Shown here: in pieces, positions 33,412 to 42,772 of the stretch | How the letters are laid out: each line of letters opens with the position of its first letter | Numbering within the stretch: the stretch's first letter is position 1 | NCBI RefSeq assembly: GCF_014651855.1 | Contig: NZ_BMXR01000002.1 | Location: 411,867 to 475,866 of the forward strand | DNA length: 64,000 nt | Reading direction: 5' to 3' | Source of the DNA: Saccharospirillum salsuginis | Lineage (GTDB): Bacteria; Pseudomonadota; Gammaproteobacteria; Pseudomonadales; Natronospirillaceae | The notes under the pieces: generated by a model | Databases searched by the model: none | What the model was told of the DNA's origin: nothing | What the model saw: only the letters and a program-made list of their open reading frames with translations | Program-made: the position numbers and the translations under genes

Positions 33412-34725
33412 TTAAAGCCTTAAGCGAAGATTCTGCTGAATCCATTCGGCCAGATCGGTATCGACCGAGGCGGTTTCCGCGAATTCCCGCCAACGGCCGA
33501 CGGCATTTATGCACTGTTCGATCAATTGTGGTGCTTCATCACGCAGGCCACGTACCTGCTCGGCCACGGTCAGCAAGTCCTCGCGGGTAAAGTCTTCGCG
33601 TTTGCCGTTCAGGGTCATTTGGTGAGAGTCCACCCAGTAGGAGTCGGGTTTGTAGCTGAACGCGACATCGAATGCCGGCGCCAGTCGCCATCCCGCATTG
33701 GGTGAATCCAATACGAAGCCGAAATTCTTGGTATGGTCGTCCTGGTTTCGGGATATGACGTTGAAAATCATGCGCCGGTAGATTTCGACCGCGTCGGCTC
33801 TTGGCAGTCTCAATTGTCGTGCCACGCTGAATAGCTGTTCATAGCTGTATAGCCCGGGTTTTTTATAGTCAGCGTGATCTATGGCGCACAGCGACTGATA
33901 GTGGCGCTTGCGGTTTCCGTCCCGGTCGAAGCGTTTTGTCATGAAGTGGGCGCGATCGCCCTCGATCAACAGTTCGCTGGGCATCATGGTGATGCCCGCT
34001 TCCACGGCCATCAGATAATAGGCGTATTCCATCCGGCCATACCCTTGAGGGTCGCCGAACACTTCGCTGGTATTCGAGCGTTCGCGAACCCCGTCGAATT
34101 TGAGCAGGTAATGGTGAAAACCAGAAGGTGCGTCTTTTTGTCCGGAAAGCACTCGGGTCCGGTCCTCGTTGACGGCGATAACGGCTTTTGGACGGGCTCC
34201 TCCGGCGGAGGTGCCAACTTGGAATATCTCGGTCATGGCATCCCGGTGATCGCCATTGCCATCCAGTGAGACCTTCAGCCCCGCACGATGGTCCAGCACC
34301 CGCTGTGCGAGTTCCACCAACAGATCGATATGCACGTCAACGACCGCCTGGCTTTGGCGATTTGACAGGACGGGATGATATTCTAGGGCGCCCATGCCAC
34401 GTGTGCCGGTGTACAGAAGACGGTCCAGCGGGTTGAAATCCGCCTTGTCCAGGCCGTTGCGTACCAGCCAGGCATCGATGACCGCGTTGCCGAAGTCGTC
34501 CGGCAAGGTATCGGCGTAGGCGCCGGGCAGGCCCTTGAGCGTTTCATGGGGAAGGCCGGGAAAGGTGAAGCGTCCCGGCCGGTTGGGCAGATGCACCGGC
34601 GAAACCGATACACCGTTCGCGATCCAGTCGCGGGCATATTCAAATGTTGTTACGCCATTGTCTTCGTTGTATAGCAGGGCGCCTACTTGTTCGCCCCACA
34701 ATCGCACTTCCGCGATGTCCTTCAC
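33412..34725 (-). CDS. hipA: HipA-family serine/threonine kinase toxin
   Basis: This 437-residue protein is full-length HipA, the toxin kinase that in E. coli phosphorylates glutamyl-tRNA synthetase and promotes growth arrest. The N-terminal HipA domain covers about 1-110 (VRLWGEQVGALLY). The kinase part has GGARPKAVIAV near 193, the catalytic loop SRNQDDHTKNFGF near 317 and PAFDVAFSY near 342, where the Asp is the metal ligand. Its ATG overlaps the hipB stop by four bases (ATGA). Catalytic residues look intact. Confidence 0.9.
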   Translation of the reverse strand: MKDIAEVRLWGEQVGALLYNEDNGVTTFEYARDWIANGVSVSPVHLPNRPGRFTFPGLPHETLKGLPGAYADTLPDDFGNAVIDAWLVRNGLDKADFNPLDRLLYTGTRGMGALEYHPVLSNRQSQAVVDVHIDLLVELAQRVLDHRAGLKVSLDGNGDHRDAMTEIFQVGTSAGGARPKAVIAVNEDRTRVLSGQKDAPSGFHHYLLKFDGVRERSNTSEVFGDPQGYGRMEYAYYLMAVEAGITMMPSELLIEGDRAHFMTKRFDRDGNRKRHYQSLCAIDHADYKKPGLYSYEQLFSVARQLRLPRADAVEIYRRMIFNVISRNQDDHTKNFGFVLDSPNAGWRLAPAFDVAFSYKPDSYWVDSHQMTLNGKREDFTREDLLTVAEQVRGLRDEAPQLIEQCINAVGRWREFAETASVDTDLAEWIQQNLRLRL

Positions 34726-35060
34726 CAGTCGGCTCCTTTGTCCCTCGTGTCTGTCTTATCCTTGGGTCGTGCCCTCATGCGGTGAGGCCGACCCATCTTA
34801 AGTGCTTCCATGGGGCTGAACGGCTCGTTCGGCAGGAAGGCGTCCAGTTGATCGAGCTTTCCCAAAGCCCTGAGGGCCGCGATCAAAGTGATCACCTTGC
34901 CCTGACCTCGTTCCAGCCGGTTGTAGCTCATCCGGTTGATGCCCAGATGTTCGGCGAGTTCCTGTTGGGTCCGGTTCTGCTCCAGCCGGGCTTGGGCCAG
35001 GCGTTGGCCCAGTTCCACGGCAATGGCGTCATCGGTCATGGACTCTTTGATATGCCCCAT
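34722..35060 (-). CDS. hipB: HipB-type XRE-family antitoxin
   Basis: This protein of about 112 residues has a Cro/CI helix-turn-helix (ELGQRLAQARLEQNRTQQELAEHLGINRMSYNRLERGQ, about 16-54) and a basic tail. It should bind HipA and repress the hipBA promoter. The start may be the ATG at 35060 or the one at 35039 (MTDDAIAVEL); neither has a strong ribosome site. The region upstream is distinctly AT-rich compared with the rest of the window. Confidence 0.82.
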   Translation of the reverse strand: MGHIKESMTDDAIAVELGQRLAQARLEQNRTQQELAEHLGINRMSYNRLERGQGKVITLIAALRALGKLDQLDAFLPNEPFSPMEALKMGRPHRMRARPKDKTDTRDKGADW

Positions 35061-35073
35061 AAAGATATATTTA

Positions 35074-35104
35074 TTAATCCTTAAAAGTGTTATTGCAAGA
35101 TTAA
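35074..35104. promoter_or_regulatory. Candidate hipBA operator in an AT-rich promoter region
   Basis: TTAATC (35074) and GATTAA (35099) form an interrupted inverted repeat upstream of hipB. Further upstream on the minus strand TTGCTC, a 16-bp spacer and TATTAT could be the promoter. The stretch from about 35060 to 35230 is mostly A and T and holds no gene. Confidence 0.35.
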
Positions 35105-35269
35105 GATATAATATCGGATCTTTAAGTTTGAGCAAGAAGGAATTCTTAGTTTCTATGTAAAGATTAAAAAATAGATCATAATCAACTGCAGCGGTTAATT
35201 AAGATGTATTTTTCAATCATTATGGTAGGTAACTACTATGGGCTCCTATTCCGACAATAGGTGGCTTTG

Positions 35270-36031
35270 TTACTGCCGCAGCGACCTCCCCCCATCCACG
35301 GCCAGAACCTGCCCGGTAATGAACGGTGAATTTGCCAGGAACAGTGCGGTTTTGGCGATGTCTTCCGGTGTGCCCATCCGCGCCAGCGGCGTCTGTTCGA
35401 TCAACCCCTGTTCGACGGCCTCGCCTTCGTGTTCCGGGGCCAGAATGGCGCCGGGGGCGATGGCGTTGGCGCGCACCTTGGGTGCCAGGTCCAGCGCTGC
35501 GCTGCGGGTGGCGCTGATCAGGCCGGCTTTAGCGGCGGTGTAGGCGACGTGCCCGGCCAGCGGGCGCAGGGCATGGATGTCCACCAGGTTGATGATGGCG
35601 CCCTCGCGTTCCCGCAGCTCATCGGCGAGCGCCTGGATCAGGTAGATGGGCAGTTCGAGGTTGCTGTGCAGCAGGGTGCGCATGGCCTGGCTGTCGATTT
35701 CCCCCCAGGGGGTCGGAAAGAAGGCCGAAGCGTTGTTGATCAGTACATCGATGCGGCCGAAGGCTTGTCGGGCGTTTTCGGCGCAGGCATTAATCTCGCT
35801 CAGGTCTTCCAGTGTGGACTGAACGCTCTTGGCTGAGTCCGGCCGTTGCTCGTTCAGGTCCGACACTAGCGCCTCGGCATCTACCCCGCTGTTGCGATAG
35901 TGAATCACCACCCGATAGCCGGCCTGGTGAAAGGTGCGGGCGGTCTGGGCGCCCAGGCGGCGGGCGCCGCCGGTGATGAAGACGACGGGTGCGACGTCGG
36001 TGTCGCGGAGGTTCAGGCTGAGTTCGACCAT
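35270..36031 (-). CDS. Pteridine reductase (SDR family)
   Basis: This 253-residue SDR has the cofactor loop TGGARRLG and NNAS. The catalytic set is D-Y-K: an Asp (LVDIHALRP) takes the place of the usual Ser, with Tyr 13 residues later and Lys in YTAAK. That Asp and the R-x-G loop are the marks of pteridine/dihydrobiopterin reductases (PTR1, FolM-like), which reduce dihydrofolate or dihydropterins with NADPH. The start lies inside the 3' end of cca (19-base overlap), so the two are co-transcribed. Confidence 0.82.
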   Translation of the reverse strand: MVELSLNLRDTDVAPVVFITGGARRLGAQTARTFHQAGYRVVIHYRNSGVDAEALVSDLNEQRPDSAKSVQSTLEDLSEINACAENARQAFGRIDVLINNASAFFPTPWGEIDSQAMRTLLHSNLELPIYLIQALADELREREGAIINLVDIHALRPLAGHVAYTAAKAGLISATRSAALDLAPKVRANAIAPGAILAPEHEGEAVEQGLIEQTPLARMGTPEDIAKTALFLANSPFITGQVLAVDGGRSLRQ

Positions 36032-37248
36032 TGGGCGATGACCTTTTTAACGGCATTGATGCGTTCGCGGTGCAGGGCGTCGCCCAGTTGGGCGCCTTCA
36101 AATCCCTGAGCCATAAGATCGGCCGGTTTGACGGACTCGCAGGCGTCCAGGCACTCCCGAAACCGATCGGCTTGAGGATACGCGTTCCGTTCCAGACCGG
36201 ATCGCCCGCGCGCGTCGGCCTCGCACGCGAGCAGGAACTGTTCGAACGGTTTGCGCTGGCGCAGAGCGCCCAGCTGGCCCAACGTCTTGACGATGGTGCT
36301 GGCTTTCAGTTTGCGGATGCCGTGGCAATGCGTGTGGTACCGGGCCACCTGCTCGGCGAGCTGCGCCGCTTTGTTCGGCCAGCGCCGTTCGGGCGCCAGA
36401 CGCTTGATCAGATCGGCCCCCATTCCCTCGTGGCCGTGATGGGAGGGCCATCGTTCCGGGTCCGTCATGCCCTTACCGAGATCGTGGCACAGCACGGCGA
36501 AGCGCACCTCGAGGCTGTCGCTCAACTCGGTGGCGATGCGCAGGGCCTTGAGGGTGTGGACTCCTGTGTCTATCTCCGGGTGCCAGCGCATCGGTTGCGG
36601 TACGCCGAACAGGGCGTCGAGCTCGGGGAAGATGACCTTCAATGCGCCGCATTGGCGCAGCACCGCGATAAACACATCCGGGTCCGGTTCCAGCAGGGCG
36701 CGGGACATCTCCTGCCAGACGCGCTCCGGCACCAGGTATGCCAGTTCACCGCTGTCGACCATCTCGCGCATCAGCGCCATGGTTTCCTCAGCCACGCTGA
36801 AACCGAGGTGTTCAAAGCGGGCAGCGAAGCGGGCCACCCGGAGCACGCGCAGCGGATCTTCCCGGAAAGCCGGGGAGACATGGCGCAGGGTTTTGTCCCG
36901 CAGGTCGTTCAGACCGCCGAATGGATCGACAATCCGGTCGTGTTCATCCTTGGCCATGGCGTTGATAGTGAGGTCGCGACGCAGCAGGTCGTCCTCGAGC
37001 GTCACGTCGGGCGAAAAACGCACCTCGAAACCGGTGTAGCCGTGTCCGGATTTACGCTCTGTGCGGGCCAGAGCGTATTCGTCCTTGGTCTCGGGGTGGA
37101 GGAAGACGGGAAAATCCGCGCCGACCTGGCTGTAGCCGAGATCCAGAAGCTCCTGGGGACGGGCACCGACGACGACCCAGTCGCGGTCCTTAACCGGCAG
37201 GTCCAGCAGTTCGTCGCGCACAGCCCCACCTACGAGATAGATTTGCAT
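36013..37248 (-). CDS. cca: Multifunctional CCA-adding tRNA nucleotidyltransferase/phosphohydrolase
   Basis: This 411-residue class II enzyme adds and repairs the 3'-CCA end of tRNAs. The N-terminal catalytic domain has MQIYLVGGAVRDELL, the metal-binding DRDWVVVGA and RRDLTINAMA (about 91-100). The C-terminal part carries an HD phosphohydrolase motif (LCHDLGKG, near residue 254), as in the E. coli multifunctional form. The length matches that family. Confidence 0.94.
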   Translation of the reverse strand: MQIYLVGGAVRDELLDLPVKDRDWVVVGARPQELLDLGYSQVGADFPVFLHPETKDEYALARTERKSGHGYTGFEVRFSPDVTLEDDLLRRDLTINAMAKDEHDRIVDPFGGLNDLRDKTLRHVSPAFREDPLRVLRVARFAARFEHLGFSVAEETMALMREMVDSGELAYLVPERVWQEMSRALLEPDPDVFIAVLRQCGALKVIFPELDALFGVPQPMRWHPEIDTGVHTLKALRIATELSDSLEVRFAVLCHDLGKGMTDPERWPSHHGHEGMGADLIKRLAPERRWPNKAAQLAEQVARYHTHCHGIRKLKASTIVKTLGQLGALRQRKPFEQFLLACEADARGRSGLERNAYPQADRFRECLDACESVKPADLMAQGFEGAQLGDALHRERINAVKKVIAQWSNSA

Positions 37249-37404
37249 GGCAATCGAAAGTCAGAATGTGGGGCTATTGTAGAGGAGAGCCGGGGCGAAA
37301 GGACACAATCGAAGGCTCTGTTCGGGAGAGCGCCATCAAACCAGCCCACTCTCCCAGCGGGAGAGGGGCAGGTAGTCAGACATCTTGGAGAGGGACAGGC
37401 TTCC

Positions 37405-39189
37405 TTAAAACTCCATGGAAAACTGAGCGACAACCCCGGCGTCCTGTATCATCTGGTCCCAATCATCGAATGACTTGGGCTTGAACCAGCCGGACAGATC
37501 CAGTCCGACACCGAATGGCGTGATACCGAAGCCGGTGCTGATGACATGGCTATCCGACACGCTCAGGTTATTGCGATAACCGGCGCGCAGCTTTAACCAG
37601 TTCCAGGCGTTGAATTCGCCGCCCAGGCCCAGGTAGCGGGTGGGTACGCCGTATTTCAGCGGGTCGTTCTCGGTAATGTCCAGATCCACCGACAATGTGG
37701 ACCAGCGCGTCATATGTGCCCCACCTATCCGCATTTTCGGGCCGATGCTCAGTTCGGCGCCGGATTTGGTTTCAAAGGTTTGGGGAATCAGGTCCTTGAT
37801 GACCAAGCCGGCGCGGACATTGCCACGCAGGACATCAGGCCAGTCTTTGGCGACCCCTACGTCGATATTGCCGGTGAAGTAGTCGGTACGATTGGACTCG
37901 ATATATGTAGCGACGTCTTCACCAAATTCGTTCTCGGCATTGGACAGCAGAATAGTGTCTTCAAATACAGTGATGGACTGCAATTTCGGTGTTACGCCTG
38001 CTGCAAAGGTTTCGCCCATGTATTCGAATTCTCGGGCTACGGATATTCCAACTTCGGCGATGTTGGCACCGACAATCTCGACACTGGTCTCCAGGTCTTG
38101 CGGATCGGGCTCATTGAAAGTGCCGTTGGTGAAGAAATTACCGTTGTAGTTGGTCACATCGTTCAGTTCGGTTTCAACCACGGTTGACTGATTGTCAACA
38201 GTCTGTGCCGCCGCATCCAAATCGTTTGCCCAGTCCTGCAAGTCGCTTTGATACTGGGGGTTGGTTTCGCCCCCCGTATAGTCATTCGGGTCGGGCTGAT
38301 TGGCAATGACGGTGGTCAGTGACTGAGTATCACCGGACAGAGTCACCAGTTCGCCGGAGGCATCCGTCGCTTCGGCGCTGACGCCTTCCAGGTCATCCAG
38401 TGCTTGGCCCAGTAAAGTCAGATCGCTGTCGACCACATCCACCGAAAATCCGGCAACGGTAGAGTTGTTGATGGACAGCCCAAGGCCAAGGCCGGTACGC
38501 GGTAGCGCGAACGCGGCGCCGAGGTCCAGACCGGCCATCAGCGGCTTGTCATTGAAGCCGGGCAATTGAGTGCGCATGTTCCCGAACGTGGTGTTCATAG
38601 TGACCGATGTAGAATTAACGACGTTAATTTTACTATCCAGAGTGGCGCTATTGGTTACCAGTTCGTCCGAGTTGTTGTTCAATGCATCAATATCGGCCTG
38701 ATCGGGTGATTGCCCATTTGGAGTGTTCTGAATATTTTGGATTGCAGTCTGAATGTTGGCAATGTTCCCGGCTTCCGGATCATAGTTACCGTCATTCGGC
38801 GTCGGGTCTGGAGCCGTGATTAGTTCAATGACGTCGGTTAACGGGAGTTCGGTGTCACTCCCGGTGATTGCGATGTTCAGTTCAGTGGCGGCGTCGGCGC
38901 TGTTTTCAAAATCTTCATAAGTTGAATCATAAAAATCGCGACCATGCTCGATTAGGCCAAGCGAGTCGTCGATATAGACTTTTGCCGAAGGCAACGTTAA
39001 CCCAAAATTCACGTTATCGGGTGAGGCCGCCAACAGTGCTGGATTGAATTGACCCGCCGCATAGGACGGCGAGGAGGCAACCCCGGTATTCCCCATGGCG
39101 TTGGAGCGGGTGTCGTTTCCAGTAAAAGGTGTGGCGGAGGCGGTACCGGCGGCGAGAATGGCGAGAGCCAGCAGTGATCGATTCATCAA
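37405..39189 (-). CDS. TraF-like outer-membrane protein (conjugal transfer TraF family)
   Basis: This 594-residue protein has a signal peptide (MMNRSLLALAILAAGTASA). Then come TPFTGNDTRSNAMGNTGVASSPSYAAGQFNPAL, typical of FadL-like and TraF_2 beta-barrel proteins, a coil-like insert (about 140-370), and a C-terminal region of alternating strands ending in Phe (QFSMEF), which is an outer-membrane targeting signal. The family name comes from plasmid genes, but chromosomal copies are common in marine gammaproteobacteria and the role is unknown. It is separated from the upstream lipoprotein gene by an intrinsic terminator. Confidence 0.72.
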   Translation of the reverse strand: MMNRSLLALAILAAGTASATPFTGNDTRSNAMGNTGVASSPSYAAGQFNPALLAASPDNVNFGLTLPSAKVYIDDSLGLIEHGRDFYDSTYEDFENSADAATELNIAITGSDTELPLTDVIELITAPDPTPNDGNYDPEAGNIANIQTAIQNIQNTPNGQSPDQADIDALNNNSDELVTNSATLDSKINVVNSTSVTMNTTFGNMRTQLPGFNDKPLMAGLDLGAAFALPRTGLGLGLSINNSTVAGFSVDVVDSDLTLLGQALDDLEGVSAEATDASGELVTLSGDTQSLTTVIANQPDPNDYTGGETNPQYQSDLQDWANDLDAAAQTVDNQSTVVETELNDVTNYNGNFFTNGTFNEPDPQDLETSVEIVGANIAEVGISVAREFEYMGETFAAGVTPKLQSITVFEDTILLSNAENEFGEDVATYIESNRTDYFTGNIDVGVAKDWPDVLRGNVRAGLVIKDLIPQTFETKSGAELSIGPKMRIGGAHMTRWSTLSVDLDITENDPLKYGVPTRYLGLGGEFNAWNWLKLRAGYRNNLSVSDSHVISTGFGITPFGVGLDLSGWFKPKSFDDWDQMIQDAGVVAQFSMEF

Positions 39190-39301
39190 CAGGTCCTGCT
39201 AGTAATAGGGTTACAACATGGCGAGGCGCATTTCGGCCCCATTCGTATAGTAAAGTAGCGGTAAAATAACAGGTCGCAACTTTTAATTGAATATTACCCG
39301 T

Positions 39302-39329
39302 AAAAAAAGGGCTGCCCGAGGGCAGCCCT
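39302..39329 (-). terminator. Intrinsic terminator after the lipoprotein gene
   Basis: AGGGCTGCCC and GGGCAGCCCT (39308-39317 and 39320-39329) form a 10-bp stem with a run of seven A on the + strand at 39302, i.e. a T-run for minus-strand transcription. It ends the 42457-39372 operon before the next TraF-like gene. Confidence 0.85.
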
Positions 39330-39371
39330 GACAAGCTTACGGCGTTGTTGTTCGATTGTCGCGGCCCGGTC

Positions 39372-40985
39372 TTAAATAGTGGAATTTACCTTGGTTTCGC
39401 AGTCGCTGGCGGAGCCGGGTTTGCCGACATTCGCCAGGTTTGAAACTGCGTTCACATCCAGAACCAGGTCGCCCTGTTCGGTGGCGCCATCGATTTCGGA
39501 GGAGAATCGGTACAACCGGTTGCCTGCGTATTCGCCGGACTCCGCAGTGGCGACTTTGGCTTTCATCGTGCCTTCGAATTCCTGGCCTTCGTAGTTGAAT
39601 GTCAGCGAAACCATACCGTTGTTGATCTTGGTCCAACGGCCACCGATGTACTCGTTTTCGAAGACTTCTTCAGGATCGGCCGCTTCGCCTTCATCGAGGC
39701 TCGGCGACACATTGACACAGGTGCCAATGCTACCGCTGTTTGAATCCGCATTCCCGCTCAGGTGGATGGCGATGTAACTGCCGGCGGCGAGCTCGTCGGA
39801 ATCTTCCGCGGTAGCTCTCATCACGAACCAGTTACCACCCCAGGTGGTATCGCTGGCCAGTTTGGAATCCTCGACCGCCGAATCGACCTTGGTGCTGTCG
39901 AAGTCGGTTTCGTTGGTAACCGCATCGTTGCCTGCATCCACCAGGGTGTTGGTAATGGACGCGATGTCGAACTCGACCGTTGAATCGTTCAGGTTGGTTG
40001 TCAGGCTGGAAGACAAATTGTTAATGCCGCTGTCCAGCACTTTCTTGACCGCATCGGTATCGGTGTTGGACGTTTCTTTCTTGATCAGCTGACTGATGAC
40101 TTCCGACGCCTTGATCTGAGCGTTCACAGCATCTGTATTGACAGCAGTCTCGATTTTCTGGATTTCGGCGTTCAGCTGCGCCAGGCGAGAGGCGACCGAA
40201 GTCTGGGTGGTGGTGTTTGTGCTCACGACCTCAGCGATCTGGGCGATATTGTCGCTCGGCAGTGAGTTCGGTGCCATCGATTGGGTGGCCACCTGACTGG
40301 CGATCCGATTGATCAGGTTTATCTGGGTGGTCTCGGTATCGGTCACTTCCGTGCTGGAGGTCAGCACGTCCATCATGGTCTGAACCGCAATCGAGTTCGC
40401 CAGGAATTTTTTGGCTTTTTCGTCACTGGCGGTGGAGAAATCCAGGCGCAGGTCGGCATCGCTGGTGATGCTCAGTGCCGAGCGTATGGAAGTCCGGTCG
40501 TTGTCCGAGTTCGCACCCTGCAGCAAGGTGGTGATCGGCGAGAGCACCAGAGGCGTGCTGCTGCGTACCGAGGAAGACGATATGGAACTCGCCATGGACA
40601 TCACACCCTTGAGCCGTTCCCCGGTGGACAGGTCGGTGCCGCCCTTGATGCGAATGACGATGGAATCGAGCGAGGACCCATAGATCAGACAGTAGCGCTG
40701 GTACTCATCGGAGATGACGGGCAGGGCGCAATAGTTGGTATTGGTCAACGGGTTGTAGCTGTAGTAACCGTCCGAGTCGGTGTAGGCGTACGGCTCGAAG
40801 TCGTCGATCTTGTTGTTGTTGTTCATGTCCGCCCAGACTTTACCGCCGGCGACGCGGCCGTCCACGGCCAGGCCGTTCAGGCCTTTGCGGGTGTCTTCAC
40901 CGCTGGCGTCTTGCGGTTGAACATCGCAGCCGGCGAGGGTGACGGCGGCGATGGCGGCGGCGAGCGTTGTGATTGGCTTGATCAT
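39372..40985 (-). CDS. Large secreted lipoprotein of unknown function
   Basis: This 537-residue protein has a lipoprotein signal (MIKPITTLAAAIAAVTLAGC, Cys at 20). After it, VAGGKVWADMNNNNKIDDFEPYAYTDSDGYYSY looks like a carbohydrate-binding or carboxypeptidase-regulatory-like module with a Ca-type loop (DMNNNNKIDD). The middle (about 150-380) is Ser/Thr-rich and helical. The end is a beta-rich domain with two or three Cys. It lies between two TraF-like barrel genes, 26 bases after the upstream one, and may work with it at the outer membrane. Confidence 0.65.
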   Translation of the reverse strand: MIKPITTLAAAIAAVTLAGCDVQPQDASGEDTRKGLNGLAVDGRVAGGKVWADMNNNNKIDDFEPYAYTDSDGYYSYNPLTNTNYCALPVISDEYQRYCLIYGSSLDSIVIRIKGGTDLSTGERLKGVMSMASSISSSSVRSSTPLVLSPITTLLQGANSDNDRTSIRSALSITSDADLRLDFSTASDEKAKKFLANSIAVQTMMDVLTSSTEVTDTETTQINLINRIASQVATQSMAPNSLPSDNIAQIAEVVSTNTTTQTSVASRLAQLNAEIQKIETAVNTDAVNAQIKASEVISQLIKKETSNTDTDAVKKVLDSGINNLSSSLTTNLNDSTVEFDIASITNTLVDAGNDAVTNETDFDSTKVDSAVEDSKLASDTTWGGNWFVMRATAEDSDELAAGSYIAIHLSGNADSNSGSIGTCVNVSPSLDEGEAADPEEVFENEYIGGRWTKINNGMVSLTFNYEGQEFEGTMKAKVATAESGEYAGNRLYRFSSEIDGATEQGDLVLDVNAVSNLANVGKPGSASDCETKVNSTI

Positions 40986-41011
40986 AAAACCTCCAGGGGG
41001 CTGTCGATCGA

Positions 41012-42457
41012 TCAAAAGGCGATATTGAATGAGGCGGACGCCGAAGCGCTCCGCAAGGCGTTGCCCTGTTCGGTCAGGTCGTCGCTGAACAGGTCGCCCA
41101 GGTCGGCATTGAGCGAAGAATCCAATTGGAACACTTTGAAGAAGCTCAGACCGAAGCCCAGTTGCGTGGCTTCCAGGTCGGTGAAATCTTTGCCGACGCC
41201 CAGGCGCAGCCGTGGCCAGTACCATTGCGTCGGCTGGGCCAGGAAAGCGAGGTTCATGGTCTGGCTTTCTTCGCCGAAGAGGTCGGTTTTTTGGGTCACG
41301 TCGAGGGAAGAGGCCAGCACCAACCGGTTGTTCAACCAGGACTGGCTGGCTTCGATGCCCAGGTGCGGGTACACCCGGTGTTCCTCGGCAAGGGACATGT
41401 CACCCAGGGACGCGAAATGTTCGGCGTGGAAGCATTCGGTTTGCTCGGTGTCGTCCGTCAAGTCTCCGCACGCGCCACCGAGAACGTTGTACTCCATCAC
41501 CGGCCGGTTCACGTTGTACAGCGTGAAACCCAGTTGGGTGTTGTCGCGGGTCAGAGTCACGCCCAGGTCCAGCGCCACATCGTAGTTGTAGTTGTTATAG
41601 GCCGAGGTCAGATCGTCCTGAATGGTTTGTTGCAGGCTGTCGTCGCCACTGTCGGCGTCCTGGATCAGGCTTTTCAGCGGATACAGCCGCTTTTGCAGGC
41701 TGTGGGCGATCAGGGTGCCGCGCGCACCGGCGGTGGCGGATACGCCGAAGTTGTCCAGGAAAGTGATCGGCGGCAGCTGACGGGCATAGCCCAGATCCAG
41801 ATTGAACACCTGAGCCTGCTTCAGGTAGATCGACGAGGTCGTGCGCAGAAAGTCGGTCGGTTCCAGGTCTTCATCGTTGTCGTTGGCGTCAGTGATCGCC
41901 TGGGCGTCCACATCGAACTCAATTTCGTCGTGCAACAGGGAAATTCGGCCCTGAGTCAGCGAGGAGACCCCGAAACTGAAGGTGCCCGTCTCCTGGAAAT
42001 TCAGGTCCAGCGGTGTGAACGGCATGTGCACCATCGCGCCCGGCTTTGCATAGAAGTTGTCCGCCAGTAGAGCAATGTTGGTATCCAGCGCCGACTCCAG
42101 GTCGTTAATCTCCCCCAGCACATCGCCCACGGTGGCGTCGCCGTCTTCAAAGGCGGTAAAGGTTGCGTCGATGCTGTCCAGCCGGTCGCCCATGTCCTCG
42201 AACACGGTATTGAATTCACCCAGGCCGCGCGTTTGCACGTTGCCGGTGAAATCCAGGAGCGGGAAGCGGCTGAATTTGGTGCTGCCGAAGGTCGCCGAGG
42301 GGTTATACCGTCCCGACGTGCTGATTTCGGAATTACTGATCGCACCGACCGACGAGGCCGGACCCGGAGCGATGTAGTTGAAATTGCCCGCGAACGCGGG
42401 GAGGGCGAGAACAGTGCCGAAAACGACGGACAACCCCAGAGCGAATGTGCGAATCAC
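41012..42457 (-). CDS. TraF-like outer-membrane barrel protein, second copy
   Basis: This 481-residue protein is read from a GTG at 42457 behind AGAGAGGTAG. This start gives a clean signal peptide (VIRTFALGLSVVFGTVLALPAFAG), whereas the longer in-frame reading does not. The mature protein has an asparagine/proline-rich start, a helical insert and a C-terminal set of strands ending SFNIAF, with terminal Phe. Architecture parallels the protein at 37405-39189, though sequences differ. It is the first gene of the operon with the lipoprotein. Confidence 0.65.
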   Translation of the reverse strand: MIRTFALGLSVVFGTVLALPAFAGNFNYIAPGPASSVGAISNSEISTSGRYNPSATFGSTKFSRFPLLDFTGNVQTRGLGEFNTVFEDMGDRLDSIDATFTAFEDGDATVGDVLGEINDLESALDTNIALLADNFYAKPGAMVHMPFTPLDLNFQETGTFSFGVSSLTQGRISLLHDEIEFDVDAQAITDANDNDEDLEPTDFLRTTSSIYLKQAQVFNLDLGYARQLPPITFLDNFGVSATAGARGTLIAHSLQKRLYPLKSLIQDADSGDDSLQQTIQDDLTSAYNNYNYDVALDLGVTLTRDNTQLGFTLYNVNRPVMEYNVLGGACGDLTDDTEQTECFHAEHFASLGDMSLAEEHRVYPHLGIEASQSWLNNRLVLASSLDVTQKTDLFGEESQTMNLAFLAQPTQWYWPRLRLGVGKDFTDLEATQLGFGLSFFKVFQLDSSLNADLGDLFSDDLTEQGNALRSASASASFNIAF

Positions 42458-42690
42458 CGTGACTACCTCTCTCTGTCGATGGGAGAAATCATAAGAACCG
42501 GACAGCTTTGCTCCATGAATATAGTCAGGGGTCGTCAATAATGTGAAGTAAATCACGGAAAATCGTTATTTATACCCGGACATTAGTTGATTTATTGGCG
42601 GATTTGATGCAGTTCACAGTTTTGGGTGGTTTGATCGCCGGATTATTGGCTGTTTTTTGGGCAATAGGGGTGGGGGCAGTGGTCGATCAT

Positions 42691-42711
42691 GGTGGGCGGT
42701 GCCCACCCTAC
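42691..42711. repeat. GTGGGCGGTGCCCACCCTAC repeat
   Basis: This is a single palindromic unit of the same family as 19077-19216. The 42458-43004 spacer holds this repeat, element copy D and no supported gene. Confidence 0.7.
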
Positions 42712-42772
42712 ATGACGGTTTTTTCGGCAGTTTGGGTGAGGGGAATCATGGTGGGCGGTGACCATGAGTCTA

